Positions 26,208-33,318 of a DNA stretch of 62,712 nucleotides are shown one piece after another. This stretch comes from a virus, in IMG/VR virus record IMGVR_UViG_3300025594_000007, positions 1 through 62,712 of that record. One strand, written 5' to 3'. A program made the position numbers and the translations under genes. Under the pieces are notes generated by a model that was not told where the DNA came from, ran no database searches, and saw only the letters and a list, made by a program, of their open reading frames with translations. Position 1 is the first letter of the stretch, and each line of letters begins with the position of its first letter.

Positions 26208-26867
26208 TTAGTTACTTACCCAAAGTGAAGTTTCCCAGTTTCTTCTTTTAGTTAATCCTTTGAGAGTTCTACCTCCGCCTTTATTATACTTAGGTAGCAT
26301 CTTTTCTACGCTTTCATAATTTCCTGAGTTTAAGCGTCCAGGTTGATTTACTAGCATTCGCAGATTGCCTTGCCCTGCATTAAATGTGAAGGAAGTGAGG
26401 GCTGCCATTTGAGCTTTCGTTAAAGGTACCTTTACAATACGTTCTACATGGCTTCGTGCTTCCATAAGTTCATCCATTAGCATTTCCTCGGCTTCCATTT
26501 CAGATACGATTTTCTTAACTTTGGCATATTTACCAGTATGCCCATATCCAATGGTAGTTACTCCAGCAGCACATTTATAAGCTTTAGGTTTAAATCCTTC
26601 AAAGAACTTTACGCCCTCAACCATCTTATCCCAAGCTTCGTTTTCATTACGTTCGGCTTCATCTCTTTCAAAATCCTCGATGGTATATCGTTTGATTGTC
26701 GGTTTAACCAGAACTGCATAAATTCGTTTTGGCTTTACTAAGATCGGCTTGGAAATTTCAATTGGAGTAAAAATTTCGTTTGGCACGTGTGAAGCGGTAT
26801 CTTCGGCGTTAAAGGTTGTAAAAATACTTCCTCCAACGATGGTGGTTAGCGTAATTAGCGTTTTCAT
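26208..26867 (-). CDS. Secreted GH24 (T4-type) lysozyme
   Basis: I chose the Met at 26867 (219 aa) rather than an upstream one because it opens a signal peptide (MKTLITLTTIVGGSIFTTFNA). After a Pro/Lys linker, the GH24 domain starts near residue 75: catalytic Glu90 in FFEGFKPKAY, then CAAGVTTIGYGHTG (99-112) with Thr111. The usual catalytic Asp is replaced by Cys in the style of R21/P21 lysozymes. GGGRTLKGLTKRR near the end is the family C-motif. It hydrolyses peptidoglycan after export, so lysis might proceed without a large-hole holin. It lies alone in the early region behind the first 89-bp repeat promoter, far from the lysis cluster at 46.9-49.5 kb. Confidence 0.88.
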   Translation of the reverse strand: MKTLITLTTIVGGSIFTTFNAEDTASHVPNEIFTPIEISKPILVKPKRIYAVLVKPTIKRYTIEDFERDEAERNENEAWDKMVEGVKFFEGFKPKAYKCAAGVTTIGYGHTGKYAKVKKIVSEMEAEEMLMDELMEARSHVERIVKVPLTKAQMAALTSFTFNAGQGNLRMLVNQPGRLNSGNYESVEKMLPKYNKGGGRTLKGLTKRRNWETSLWVSN

Positions 26868-26914
26868 GATATAAGGTGGCGGTGGATTGAGTTGGTTGGT
26901 GTCCCTCTCTGTAG

Positions 26915-27003
26915 TTATATTATACCATAAAAATGCACATTTGTAAATAAAATAATTCACAAAATGCACATTTCGCTCTACAACCCCCGTAGAATATAGG
27001 GTT
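26915..27003 (-). repeat. 89-bp promoter module, copy 1
   Basis: This is one of three 89-bp copies (also 30991-31079 and 56733-56821). On the minus strand it has a stem AACCC...GGGTT, a dyad AAATGTGCATTT, the -35 box TTTACA, a second dyad inside the 17-bp spacer, and TATAAT. Copies 1 and 2 differ at only a few positions. It precedes the GH24 lysozyme. Confidence 0.9.
26919..26947 (-). promoter_or_regulatory. Early promoter in 89-bp repeat, copy 1
   Basis: TTTACA at 26942-26947, TATAAT at 26919-26924, 17-bp spacer carrying the dyad AAATGTGCATTT. The leader to the lysozyme ATG is about 45 nt and rich in CCAA with almost no U. Confidence 0.8.
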
Positions 27004-27009
27004 TTCCCA

Positions 27010-27216
27010 CTAGCTAAATGGGTCTCTTTTCTTTCTTTTTCGATGCGGTTTGCACCGTTTGTGCATTTCTCGGCTAATAATGTATGATTTAATAAACATA
27101 ATTCCTAGTATAATCTGAGGAATTAGCATGAGTAGAATCTTTATATTATTACTCAAATCAAAAATGAGAGATGATATGAAAAGAAAAACTGATATGAAAA
27201 GAAGGTTTAAAATCAT
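27010..27216 (-). CDS. Two-helix small membrane protein (68 aa)
   Basis: Two hydrophobic segments (about 3-19 and 26-46) and a very basic C-terminus (HKRCKPHRKRKKRDPF). No family recognised. A positively charged cytoplasmic tail is likely. Confidence 0.62.
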   Translation of the reverse strand: MILNLLFISVFLFISSLIFDLSNNIKILLMLIPQIILGIMFIKSYIISREMHKRCKPHRKRKKRDPFS

Positions 27217-27246
27217 GGCGTAAGGGCTTTATTTAATTATATTTAT

Positions 27247-27429
27247 TTAGGTTTGTAAACTAAATAAGAAATTTTTAAAATGTAATGAAACCTCGTTTAA
27301 ATCATATGATGATTTAAAGCCACTATTAAATTTTAATGTTATTGTATTATCATCTTCATATATAATTTCCTCTAATAATGATACATTAATAATAACGTTA
27401 TCGGTTATGTTGTAAAAGGGCCTTGCCAT
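27247..27429 (-). CDS. Small protein (60 aa), unknown
   Basis: A 60-residue beta-rich protein (NVSLLEEIIYEDDNTITLKFNSG). It starts just downstream of tRNA-Tyr in the same direction. Function unknown. Confidence 0.6.
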   Translation of the reverse strand: MARPFYNITDNVIINVSLLEEIIYEDDNTITLKFNSGFKSSYDLNEVSLHFKNFLFSLQT

Positions 27430-27455
27430 TAATATAATTTATAATAAAAAAAAGG

Positions 27456-27538
27456 TGGGCAGGGCTGGATTCGAACCAGCGTACTCATACGAGAGCAGAT
27501 TTACAGTCTGCCGCCTTTAACCACTCGGCCACCTACCC
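27456..27538 (-). tRNA. tRNA-Tyr (anticodon GUA)
   Basis: The minus strand folds as a class II tRNA with a 7-bp acceptor stem (GGGTAGG/CCTGCCC with one G-U), anticodon loop CTGTAAA giving GUA, a long variable arm and a T-arm GCTGG-TTCGAAT-CCAGC. The CCA end is not encoded, so host nucleotidyltransferase must add it. Confidence 0.95.
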
Positions 27539-27557
27539 AATAATTATTAACTTAAAA

Positions 27558-27632
27558 TGGCTCCCGAGGTAGGATTCGAACCTACGACCTAGTGATTAAC
27601 AGTCACCCGCTCTACCGCTGAGCTACTCGGGA
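27558..27632 (-). tRNA. tRNA-Asn (anticodon GUU)
   Basis: The minus strand folds into a full cloverleaf with acceptor TCCCGAG/CTCGGGA, D-arm GCTC...GAGC, anticodon loop CTGTTAA giving GUU and T-arm GTAGG-TTCGAAT-CCTAC. CCA is encoded at the 3' end, unlike the other tRNAs here. Confidence 0.96.
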
Positions 27633-27650
27633 ATTATACCTTTATTTGTT

Positions 27651-27881
27651 TCAGTGAATCCACTTATTACCACGCTTGCCTTTTACTAATTTAAGGTGTC
27701 TCGTACTTTCTTCAATATGAATCGATAATAGTAATATAACTGTAAACGTTAAATTACAAAATGCTAAGACAGCCAATAGAGAAAGAAATAGATTAAGTGT
27801 ATTCATATAAAGCATATATGCTATGGGTAGTAATAAACAAATTACACTTAATACCACAGCAGATCTTAATATGAGTTTCAT
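27651..27881 (-). CDS. Two-helix small membrane protein (76 aa)
   Basis: Two hydrophobic helices (about 7-27 and 31-52) and a basic tail ending KGKRGNKWIH. Unknown; similar in build to the membrane protein at 27010-27216. Confidence 0.62.
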   Translation of the reverse strand: MKLILRSAVVLSVICLLLPIAYMLYMNTLNLFLSLLAVLAFCNLTFTVILLLSIHIEESTRHLKLVKGKRGNKWIH

Positions 27882-27885
27882 AATA

Positions 27886-28086
27886 TTATTCAGTAATAAT
27901 TTCGTATTTACCTTCTAAACTTAACAATGAATCACATGCTTCTGCAACATCTAGTAGTGTATACTCATAACAGAATTGAAGGATTCTGTCTTTAGCGTGG
28001 TTACGAAAGTAGAAGCTGTGGCCATCGACATAGGTGTGGCAGGCATCATACGCTTTTTTATTTTTAAACTTTAGTTGCATTTTCAT
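27886..28086 (-). CDS. Small protein (66 aa), unknown
   Basis: A 66-residue mixed alpha/beta protein beginning MKMQLKFKNKKAYDACHTYVD and ending LSLEGKYEIITE. The start shares one base with the stop of the gene upstream (TAATG). Not recognised. Confidence 0.65.
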   Translation of the reverse strand: MKMQLKFKNKKAYDACHTYVDGHSFYFRNHAKDRILQFCYEYTLLDVAEACDSLLSLEGKYEIITE

Positions 28087-28427
28087 TATATTTTATTTGT
28101 TGTGTATTGTTTTTTTGTGTTTTCAATTGCATGTTCCCAAATTACATCTGGGACTTTATTAGCTGGAAATTTTTGTTTGTTTATAATAACCGTATGTTGG
28201 CTTCTTCTTTTTTCTAAAACCTTCTTTGGCATAAAAGCAATCCTCTTTGAAAATTCTAGATTTTTTGTAACGTGCAGGCCAATGGATATATTTTCGTATT
28301 TATCGTTTTCGTAAAAATCTGGAATAAGTTCTTTAATGCCAAGTGACAAAATTAGTTTATCAATGTTTTCTATTTGCTCAAGATATTTGGCTTTTAAATC
28401 TTTAGCTGCTTCAAGAGAGGTTTTCAT
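28086..28427 (-). CDS. Small basic protein (113 aa), unknown
   Basis: A 113-residue protein with an N-terminal helix (EAAKDLKAKYLEQIENIDKLI) and a basic central region (MPKKVLEKRRSQHTVIINKQ). It might bind nucleic acid, but no motif shows it. Its leader is CAAA-rich without a Shine-Dalgarno. Confidence 0.66.
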   Translation of the reverse strand: MKTSLEAAKDLKAKYLEQIENIDKLILSLGIKELIPDFYENDKYENISIGLHVTKNLEFSKRIAFMPKKVLEKRRSQHTVIINKQKFPANKVPDVIWEHAIENTKKQYTTNKI

Positions 28428-28447
28428 TATATTTTGTTTGCTGTGTT

Positions 28448-28672
28448 TTATTTTTTGAATGAGGCAGCAAACTGATTGATAGCGCGGCGGAGTTTGGTTT
28501 CTTCATTTTTCATTAAGCTCTTAATATACACGTCAACTTCCTCCTTACATACAAGGAATTGCTCGGCAAAACCTCCACGAAGAGGCAATACACTGTTAAT
28601 GTAATCCTGAAACTTATCATCATTGTTACCAATCGCGAGGCTTTTATCTATAAACTTTACTATCTTTATCAT
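28448..28672 (-). CDS. Small protein (74 aa), unknown
   Basis: A 74-residue helical protein (DKFQDYINSVLPLRGGFAE; ETKLRRAINQFAASFKK). Not recognised. Confidence 0.63.
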   Translation of the reverse strand: MIKIVKFIDKSLAIGNNDDKFQDYINSVLPLRGGFAEQFLVCKEEVDVYIKSLMKNEETKLRRAINQFAASFKK

Positions 28673-28674
28673 AT

Positions 28675-28824
28675 TTATTTGTTTTCTAATTTTTCTTCAA
28701 GGGTGTTTATTCGTTCATTTGAATTATTAATCTTAACCGCATTTGCTACTGATGTAATGAATATCACCAAAAAGGCAAAAGCAACTAAAAGTGTTTCGGC
28801 GTTTTTTACTTTTTCGTCTCTCAT
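28675..28824 (-). CDS. 49-residue membrane protein with coiled-coil tail
   Basis: MRDEKVKNAETLLVAFAFLV starts a frame with one membrane helix (about 11-29) followed by a short heptad pattern (NSNERINTLEEKLENK). The start overlaps the preceding stop (ATGA). Function unknown. Confidence 0.6.
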   Translation of the reverse strand: MRDEKVKNAETLLVAFAFLVIFITSVANAVKINNSNERINTLEEKLENK

Positions 28825-28925
28825 TTATTTTCAAAGTTTGATATAATTTTAATAAGAACCATTCCAATAGCAATACCACTAATCAAAGGTATTACCGTAT
28901 TCCATTCAATTATTGTCGCTATCAT
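28821..28925 (-). CDS. 34-residue membrane peptide
   Basis: MIATIIEWNTVIPLISGIAI begins a frame that is mostly a single membrane helix ending ISNFENK. It overlaps both neighbours by ATGA junctions, which supports it being real. Confidence 0.58.
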   Translation of the reverse strand: MIATIIEWNTVIPLISGIAIGMVLIKIISNFENK

Positions 28926-29176
28926 AAGTTAAACATGTGGGTTTTGAGAATCTTATCAATTAAGATATCTTCTGAGTTTGCAAGTCTAACCTTATCTGTC
29001 ACTTCAAAAGAATGAGTTGTGTGGCAGGTTTTCTCTTCATATACCCATCCATCTTCTTCATTAACAAAGTATGTTGGTTTCCAATCGGTCTGCTTATATA
29101 GATAATCCCGAGTAACTTCTTTCTGTTGCTCATTATCTAAATTTATATTTAGTTCCTGTGTTGCTTTAATTACCAT
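28922..29176 (-). CDS. Small protein (84 aa), unknown
   Basis: An 84-residue mixed protein with FVNEEDGWVYEEKTCHTTHSF in the centre. Not recognised. Coupled to the membrane peptide that follows. Confidence 0.65.
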   Translation of the reverse strand: MVIKATQELNINLDNEQQKEVTRDYLYKQTDWKPTYFVNEEDGWVYEEKTCHTTHSFEVTDKVRLANSEDILIDKILKTHMFNL

Positions 29177-29189
29177 AACGTGTTTCTAT

Positions 29190-29510
29190 TTAAAATTTAA
29201 ATTCGTATCCGAAGACTGCTCCAATAGTATTATCTTCTTCTTCAAACGCCGGCATAACAAAAAAGTCATGATAAGTTGCTCTTACAAATGGAACAACAGG
29301 CGCAATTGAATATCCAGATACTATGCCAACTTCAATGCCACAGTTATATTTTTCCCATCGATGTCCGACATATGCGCTAATTTCTTTTTCGCTATTATAA
29401 TATACTCCAGTAATAATATCATCGTGTGTATATCTTATATGTGGATGTACTTCATTATAGTCTTCTTTTAATCCTACATGTAATGATAGCGCAATTATTA
29501 AATCTAACAT
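29190..29510 (-). CDS. Small beta-rich protein (106 aa), conserved-type phage protein
   Basis: Alternating polar/hydrophobic strands with Gly turns (ISAYVGHRWEKYNCGIEVGIVSG) and a C-terminal GAVFGYEFKF. Related-looking proteins occur in marine phages. The pattern suggests a small beta-barrel with a terminal aromatic residue, but there is no clear signal peptide beyond a short hydrophobic start. Confidence 0.62.
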   Translation of the reverse strand: MLDLIIALSLHVGLKEDYNEVHPHIRYTHDDIITGVYYNSEKEISAYVGHRWEKYNCGIEVGIVSGYSIAPVVPFVRATYHDFFVMPAFEEEDNTIGAVFGYEFKF

Positions 29511-29511
29511 A

Positions 29512-29793
29512 TTAAATATAGTTAATTGTTGCTTTTAGATTTTTATAAGCATAAGTATGATCATCTTCAGTTGTAAACTTTTCAATTACAAACTTACTAG
29601 CTTCTTCTAAAGAATTAATACCAAGTTCATTATCTTCGGAAATAGATAGTAACCATGACATAATCATTTTGGAAATAAGGTTGTTATTATCAACTTCTTT
29701 AATATATAAACCGCATACTTCTTCTGAATCACATGCTATTAGCACGCCTTCATTAAATAGGTTGCCAACTATTTTTTTCTTTTGTTTTTTCAT
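29512..29793 (-). CDS. Small acidic protein (93 aa), unknown
   Basis: Begins MKKQKKKIVGNLFNEG and is acidic afterwards (EDNELGINSLEEASKF). No known motif. Early-operon context only. Confidence 0.65.
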   Translation of the reverse strand: MKKQKKKIVGNLFNEGVLIACDSEEVCGLYIKEVDNNNLISKMIMSWLLSISEDNELGINSLEEASKFVIEKFTTEDDHTYAYKNLKATINYI

Positions 29794-29797
29794 ATGT

Positions 29798-30016
29798 TTA
29801 AAATAAATCGTCTTCTGTTACTGTTGTTTGTTCTCTGTTGCCAAGAGTTTTAGCGTGTTCTATAATATCATCTGTGGACGTGTTAAACCTATAGCTTTTA
29901 CAATTCCTACATATATTAACGTGGTATTGCAAAATGGAATCACAACCTTCGCAAATCTTAAATAGATCAGGTGATGACATTATACTCAAAGCAACCATTT
30001 TTCTTTCATCACTCAT
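29798..30016 (-). CDS. Zinc-ribbon small protein (72 aa)
   Basis: Two CxxC pairs (CEGCDSIL about residues 22-29 and CRNCKSY about 36-42) form a compact zinc ribbon, followed by an acidic tail. It may touch nucleic acid or RNA polymerase. It overlaps the upstream gene by 8 nt. Confidence 0.7.
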   Translation of the reverse strand: MSDERKMVALSIMSSPDLFKICEGCDSILQYHVNICRNCKSYRFNTSTDDIIEHAKTLGNREQTTVTEDDLF

Positions 30017-30224
30017 ACATATTATTGATGTTTGCAGCGATTTTGCTTTCTGCTATTTGGTCTTGAATATTACTATAATGTTCTAAGATAAAGATATATC
30101 TTTCTTTTGATAACCCGACCATTTCACGAGCACGAGGATCAAACATATTAAATTTACCAGTTAATCTAATGCGTTCATAATTACGCCAATCAACAATATC
30201 ACGATCTGAAAATCTATTATTCAT
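30009..30224 (-). CDS. Small helical phage protein (71 aa)
   Basis: Contains DRDIVDWRNYERIRLTGKFN then MVGLSKERYIFILEHY; similar short proteins appear in marine T4-like phages. Function unknown. Confidence 0.66.
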   Translation of the reverse strand: MNNRFSDRDIVDWRNYERIRLTGKFNMFDPRAREMVGLSKERYIFILEHYSNIQDQIAESKIAANINNMYE

Positions 30225-30243
30225 AATATAATAAAGTTTTTAA

Positions 30244-30453
30244 TTAACTGCACCAATAAGTTTCACTTGCTACGGATTGTGTAAATGGAGTTTCTTCATC
30301 TTCAAGAATCCAATATTCTGACATAATGTTTTGAATCCATTTCTTACCATCAGGAGCTTCATCACGCCCATGAATGTAACCTTGTTCTACCCAATAAGGA
30401 GCAGTGTTTCCATTCTTACCTTCGTCGGTATATTCAGTTTTTTTGTTTTTCAT
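30244..30453 (-). CDS. Small protein (69 aa), unknown
   Basis: I chose the Met at 30453 (MKNKKTEYTDEGKNGN) because an upstream Met in this frame would overlap almost all of the preceding gene. The protein has several Trp and an acidic end ETPFTQSVASETYWCS. Confidence 0.66.
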   Translation of the reverse strand: MKNKKTEYTDEGKNGNTAPYWVEQGYIHGRDEAPDGKKWIQNIMSEYWILEDEETPFTQSVASETYWCS

Positions 30454-30469
30454 AATAAAATTATATAGT

Positions 30470-30694
30470 TTATCCAAATTGAATCCAGAGCTTAGTGGCA
30501 AAAGTCTTAAATTGGCCTGGCTGATTTTTATAATGTGGGTTAATCCAATCTTCACCGTTTCCGACATATTTCACTGGCATATCGCCATCTTCAGAATGAC
30601 CAACGGCGGTGTTATTAATAACAAGTATTTCTTGAATCTTTTTCAGATGCTTATCAACGAGAATGTCCATATATGGTTTGTTTTCTTTTTTCAT
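30470..30694 (-). CDS. Small protein (74 aa), unknown
   Basis: Begins MKKENKPYMDILVDKHLKK and contains GEDWINPHYKNQPGQ. Not recognised. It sits 18 nt after the previous gene. Confidence 0.65.
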   Translation of the reverse strand: MKKENKPYMDILVDKHLKKIQEILVINNTAVGHSEDGDMPVKYVGNGEDWINPHYKNQPGQFKTFATKLWIQFG

Positions 30695-30712
30695 ATTATA
30701 TTAGAGTTTTAA

Positions 30713-30907
30713 TTATGCAAAAAGGATATCATATATACCATGCCCAATAACCTTAATATAATTGTCTTTGCGATTTTTAAGGTAATTTAATGCCTCGGGC
30801 TCAGTCGTTATAATTACATCATCGTCTTCAGCAAGTTCAATGATATCTTCAAGAGTATAAATTACCCATTTAGTTGCGGGCTCTGGTGTGGCGAATTCTG
30901 ATTTCAT
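30713..30907 (-). CDS. Small acidic protein (64 aa) behind 89-bp repeat copy 2
   Basis: A 64-residue protein with a run of Asp/Glu (IIELAEDDDVIITTEPEAL). First gene after the second copy of the repeated promoter; its leader holds a strong GATCCCCG hairpin. Function unknown. Confidence 0.68.
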   Translation of the reverse strand: MKSEFATPEPATKWVIYTLEDIIELAEDDDVIITTEPEALNYLKNRKDNYIKVIGHGIYDILFA

Positions 30908-30928
30908 AATATAGTTGGTTGTGGTGGT

Positions 30929-30949
30929 GATCCCCGCCTTACGGGGATC
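30929..30949. repeat. Perfect 8-bp hairpin in a 5' leader
   Basis: GATCCCCG and CGGGGATC flank a 5-nt loop between the promoter of repeat copy 2 and the ATG at 30907. No U-tract follows on the minus strand, so it is probably not an intrinsic terminator; mRNA stabilisation, processing or a binding site are possible. Confidence 0.7.
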
Positions 30950-30990
30950 TTAGGAACTCTTAGGTTTGTTTTGCCGTTCCCTTATTATGA

Positions 30991-31079
30991 TTATATTATA
31001 CCATAAAAATGCACATTTGTAAATAAAATAATTCACGAAATGTGCATTTTGCTCTACAACCCCCGTAGAATATAGGGTT
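30991..31079 (-). repeat. 89-bp promoter module, copy 2
   Basis: The second 89-bp copy has the same arrangement as copy 1. The upstream dyad reads AAATGCACATTT on the minus strand here, the inverted version of the copy 1 sequence, as expected of a palindromic protein site. Confidence 0.9.
30995..31023 (-). promoter_or_regulatory. Early promoter in 89-bp repeat, copy 2
   Basis: TTTACA at 31018-31023, TATAAT at 30995-31000, 17-bp spacer with the dyad. Leader of about 80 nt containing the GATCCCCG hairpin and CCACAACC-type sequence. Confidence 0.8.
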
Positions 31080-31125
31080 GAGGCTCATTAAAATATTGAG
31101 AAATACGCGTAAAATGCTTATCGTT

Positions 31126-31335
31126 TTACAGATATTTACATATTTCTTCAGAAACAGTTATTTTATATACGCCAATCTTTCTAAACTTTAACCAGTTGTA
31201 TGATGATTCACATTCTTTATTTCTATTATAAAAATCAACTGCGGATTCTACATTAGAAAAACGAGGTGTATTAGGAATCGTGTAAGCATCATCGTTATGC
31301 CTACTAATAATTCCTTTTATTGCATAATGTTCCAT
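31126..31335 (-). CDS. Small protein (69 aa), unknown
   Basis: Begins MEHYAIKGIISRHNDDAYTI and contains FYNRNKECESSYNWLKFRK. Not recognised. It is the last gene before repeat copy 2. Confidence 0.65.
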   Translation of the reverse strand: MEHYAIKGIISRHNDDAYTIPNTPRFSNVESAVDFYNRNKECESSYNWLKFRKIGVYKITVSEEICKYL

Positions 31336-31344
31336 ATTAGTTCT

Positions 31345-31623
31345 TTAAGATTGCCAAAGGTTTTCTACAACATCAATTGTGATTTTTAAATCCTCGATTA
31401 ATTTTTCAACTTCCATAATTTTACTATTAGTTTCAGATGATTCTGTATGGTCTTCTTGAGTAAATTTGTCAAAGGTTAAGTTCGAAAAATGCTCACGTTT
31501 TGCAAGCAGTCCTCGCAAAGTTTTAAAATGTTTATCGGATACCTTATTTAATTCATTTAAAATATCAGCTTTTAATAATTCTTTTCGGTTGGTTGGTTCT
31601 TTTGATTTCATAAGTGTAATCAT
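31345..31623 (-). CDS. Small helical protein (92 aa), unknown
   Basis: A longer frame would run into tRNA-Leu, so I placed the start at Met 31623 (MITLMKSK); Met 31611 is nearly as good. Helical, with HFKTLRGLLAKREHFSNL and a Glu/Lys-rich C-terminal half. Function unknown. Confidence 0.62.
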   Translation of the reverse strand: MITLMKSKEPTNRKELLKADILNELNKVSDKHFKTLRGLLAKREHFSNLTFDKFTQEDHTESSETNSKIMEVEKLIEDLKITIDVVENLWQS

Positions 31624-31631
31624 TTTTAAAG

Positions 31632-31717
31632 TACGGAAGGCGGGAATCGAACCCGCAAGGACGTTACCATCCACCTGAGCTTAAATCAGGCGTGTTTACC
31701 AATTTCACCACTCCCGC
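31632..31717 (-). tRNA. tRNA-Leu (anticodon UAA)
   Basis: A class II cloverleaf on the minus strand with a long variable arm (TGGATGGTAACGTCC), anticodon loop TTTAAGC giving UAA and T-arm GCGGG-TTCGATT-CCCGC. CCA is not encoded. UUA is expected to be a favoured codon in so AT-rich a phage. Confidence 0.95.
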
Positions 31718-31729
31718 ATGTTTAATTAT

Positions 31730-31897
31730 TTATTTACCAACATCTTTCCAAATCTTACCGTGAACATCCAAGTTACTACTCCATAACATTAGCTTTTGGT
31801 AAACAGGATAAAATGGTTTAACCAAGAAATTACAGTGTAAAGTATAACTAATAATATCACCGAGCCAGAATAAAATATAAGCTAATATAATTTTCAT
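31730..31897 (-). CDS. Small membrane protein (55 aa)
   Basis: MKIILAYILFWLGDIISYTL starts a frame with one or two hydrophobic stretches and a KPFYPVYQKLMLWS segment. This organisation matches a small membrane protein widespread in marine T4-like phages. Its start overlaps the stop of the next gene upstream (TAATG). Confidence 0.7.
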   Translation of the reverse strand: MKIILAYILFWLGDIISYTLHCNFLVKPFYPVYQKLMLWSSNLDVHGKIWKDVGK

Positions 31898-32028
31898 TAT
31901 TTACCCTGCCCTCTATAACGCTTCAAATAGTTTTTACTCTGTTTCAGTTTTGAAGCTTGCGTCTTAGCATGAATGCCTTTACGTTTAATTCTTTTCGTGC
32001 TTGGTCCGGTTTGTGTATTCTTTGCCAT
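31897..32028 (-). CDS. Small very basic protein (43 aa)
   Basis: MAKNTQTGPSTKRIKRKGIH continues to KYLKRYRGQGK-like basic residues. About a third of the residues are Lys or Arg, with no hydrophobic core. I recall near-identical short proteins in cyanophages. Nucleic-acid binding is inferred from charge. Confidence 0.72.
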   Translation of the reverse strand: MAKNTQTGPSTKRIKRKGIHAKTQASKLKQSKNYLKRYRGQGK

Positions 32029-32051
32029 ATTGTTTGTTTGTTACATTATTA

Positions 32052-32079
32052 ATTATATATTAAAATGTTGATTTGTAAA
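32052..32079 (-). promoter_or_regulatory. Early promoter TTTACA-N16-TATAAT
   Basis: TTTACA at 32074-32079 and TATAAT at 32052-32057 with a 16-bp spacer, minus strand, about 24 nt before the 43-aa gene. The leader is AACAAACAAACAAT. Confidence 0.7.
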
Positions 32080-32086
32080 TAACAAA

Positions 32087-32662
32087 TTACCTTAATTCTT
32101 GTTTAAATAATCTCCATCGATCAGAGTCAGCTTTAACAGTTCCATCATTAATCTTGGTAATGATTTCCTTAACTTCATCAAATGAATTGTAAATGTATTT
32201 GTGAGGGAACATACCCATTACCCAGAACGGAGTCTTTTCTTTACCGCCTTCCATAATAATAAAGGTTGGCTTCTTACACCTAGCGGCCCAACTAAGTTCT
32301 TCCATAGTTCCAAACGTTGGTACCTCTGCGTTAAGATAACAAATGATAAAGTCTGCAGCGTCAACCATTGAAAGATCAAAGTTACGAACCTTCTTCATAT
32401 GTTTAGCAACAGTATCATACCCAGTGTCTTTACTCCAATAATCAAGATGTGTCTCGCCCTTTTTCATTAAGCTCTCCATCCATTCATGAGTTTTCTCATC
32501 TTCTTCAGGAGCATTAATAAATGGTTTCTTATAAGGATCAAAGATCGTTACGTTAATTTCATTTAGAAATTCTGAAAAATCCTCTCTCCAATATCGTCCT
32601 TCTGCATATTGCATTGGACCAATCAGGTATGTTCTTGTCTTATTTAATACTGCCGTTTTCAT
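32087..32662 (-). CDS. Nucleoside 2-deoxyribosyltransferase-like protein
   Basis: The 191-residue protein has a Rossmann-like start (RTYLIGPMQYAEG), DLSMVDAADFIICYLN (about 95-110) and GTMEELSWAARCKKPTFI (about 117-134), where the Glu of the GTMEE motif is the likely nucleophile. Members cleave or exchange the base of (deoxy)nucleosides. A role in nucleotide salvage or in modified-base metabolism is likely. The ATG overlaps the pseudopilin stop by 4 nt, so the two are co-translated. Confidence 0.82.
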   Translation of the reverse strand: MKTAVLNKTRTYLIGPMQYAEGRYWREDFSEFLNEINVTIFDPYKKPFINAPEEDEKTHEWMESLMKKGETHLDYWSKDTGYDTVAKHMKKVRNFDLSMVDAADFIICYLNAEVPTFGTMEELSWAARCKKPTFIIMEGGKEKTPFWVMGMFPHKYIYNSFDEVKEIITKINDGTVKADSDRWRLFKQELR

Positions 32663-33318
32663 AATCCTATTTGATCTGGATGTTTAATGCGCGATGTAGT
32701 ACCTTTCTTCCATATTACAAAGCCTCCAACGTTTCTATCATCATCGCTTCTTATTGGTTCTACGGTTCCTGGTGGTAATGATCCTCCGCTAATAATAAAG
32801 CGCGGTGCCAGTACTCCTGGCTTTGGATCTGTTAATAGGCCTTGTGTATTGAACTCGTAATAGAAGCATGTGGACGTTTCTCCCGCCGGTTGTCCTGGGA
32901 GCCTTGCATCGACTGTTGGTATAATTAAGTCTGTTTGATTGCTTAAGCTTGGAATGAACCATGCTCTATTTGGTAGATACTTTCCCTTCTGTGCTATTTC
33001 CCAAAAGTCATCGTCTGTGTTCAATTGCTCATCTGGCCCTGCGTTTAGTACTTGTATAACCATATACCTTAGATAGCGCTCTCTATGAAGAGTGTTGGTT
33101 GGATCATTAGTACCATGAATAAGCAGCCGTGATCGCGATGGTCTTGTCAGTGCCGTTTCTTTTGCGGCCTGTGTATATTGCTGTGCTAACGTTACTCCTG
33201 TTGACACTCCTCTAGCCTTACTGAAGTTTGAAATGCCGAACGATCCAATTGTCATCAACGTTGCCATAATGCTAATGACGATGAGTAGCTCAATTAGAGT
33301 GTATCCTGGTTTATTCAT
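32659..33318 (-). CDS. Type IV pilin/pseudopilin-like protein
   Basis: The 219-residue protein begins MNKPGYTLIELLIVISIMAT: a short leader, the prepilin peptidase site Gly5-Tyr6 with conserved Glu at +5, and the hydrophobic helix that packs into pilus cores. The rest is a beta-rich globular head with a Pro/Gly-rich region (about 120-190). Such pseudopilins are very common in Verrucomicrobiota and Lentisphaerota and rare in lytic phages. It could incorporate into, or block, the host type IV pilus or type II secretion pseudopilus. Overlapping junctions with both neighbours show it is an integral part of the operon. Confidence 0.85.
   Translation of the reverse strand: MNKPGYTLIELLIVISIMATLMTIGSFGISNFSKARGVSTGVTLAQQYTQAAKETALTRPSRSRLLIHGTNDPTNTLHRERYLRYMVIQVLNAGPDEQLNTDDDFWEIAQKGKYLPNRAWFIPSLSNQTDLIIPTVDARLPGQPAGETSTCFYYEFNTQGLLTDPKPGVLAPRFIISGGSLPPGTVEPIRSDDDRNVGGFVIWKKGTTSRIKHPDQIGL

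Noticed and set aside
31345-31674. Longer form of the 31345 gene starting at 31674
   Set aside because: It would read through most of tRNA-Leu; Met 31623 or 31611 is preferred.
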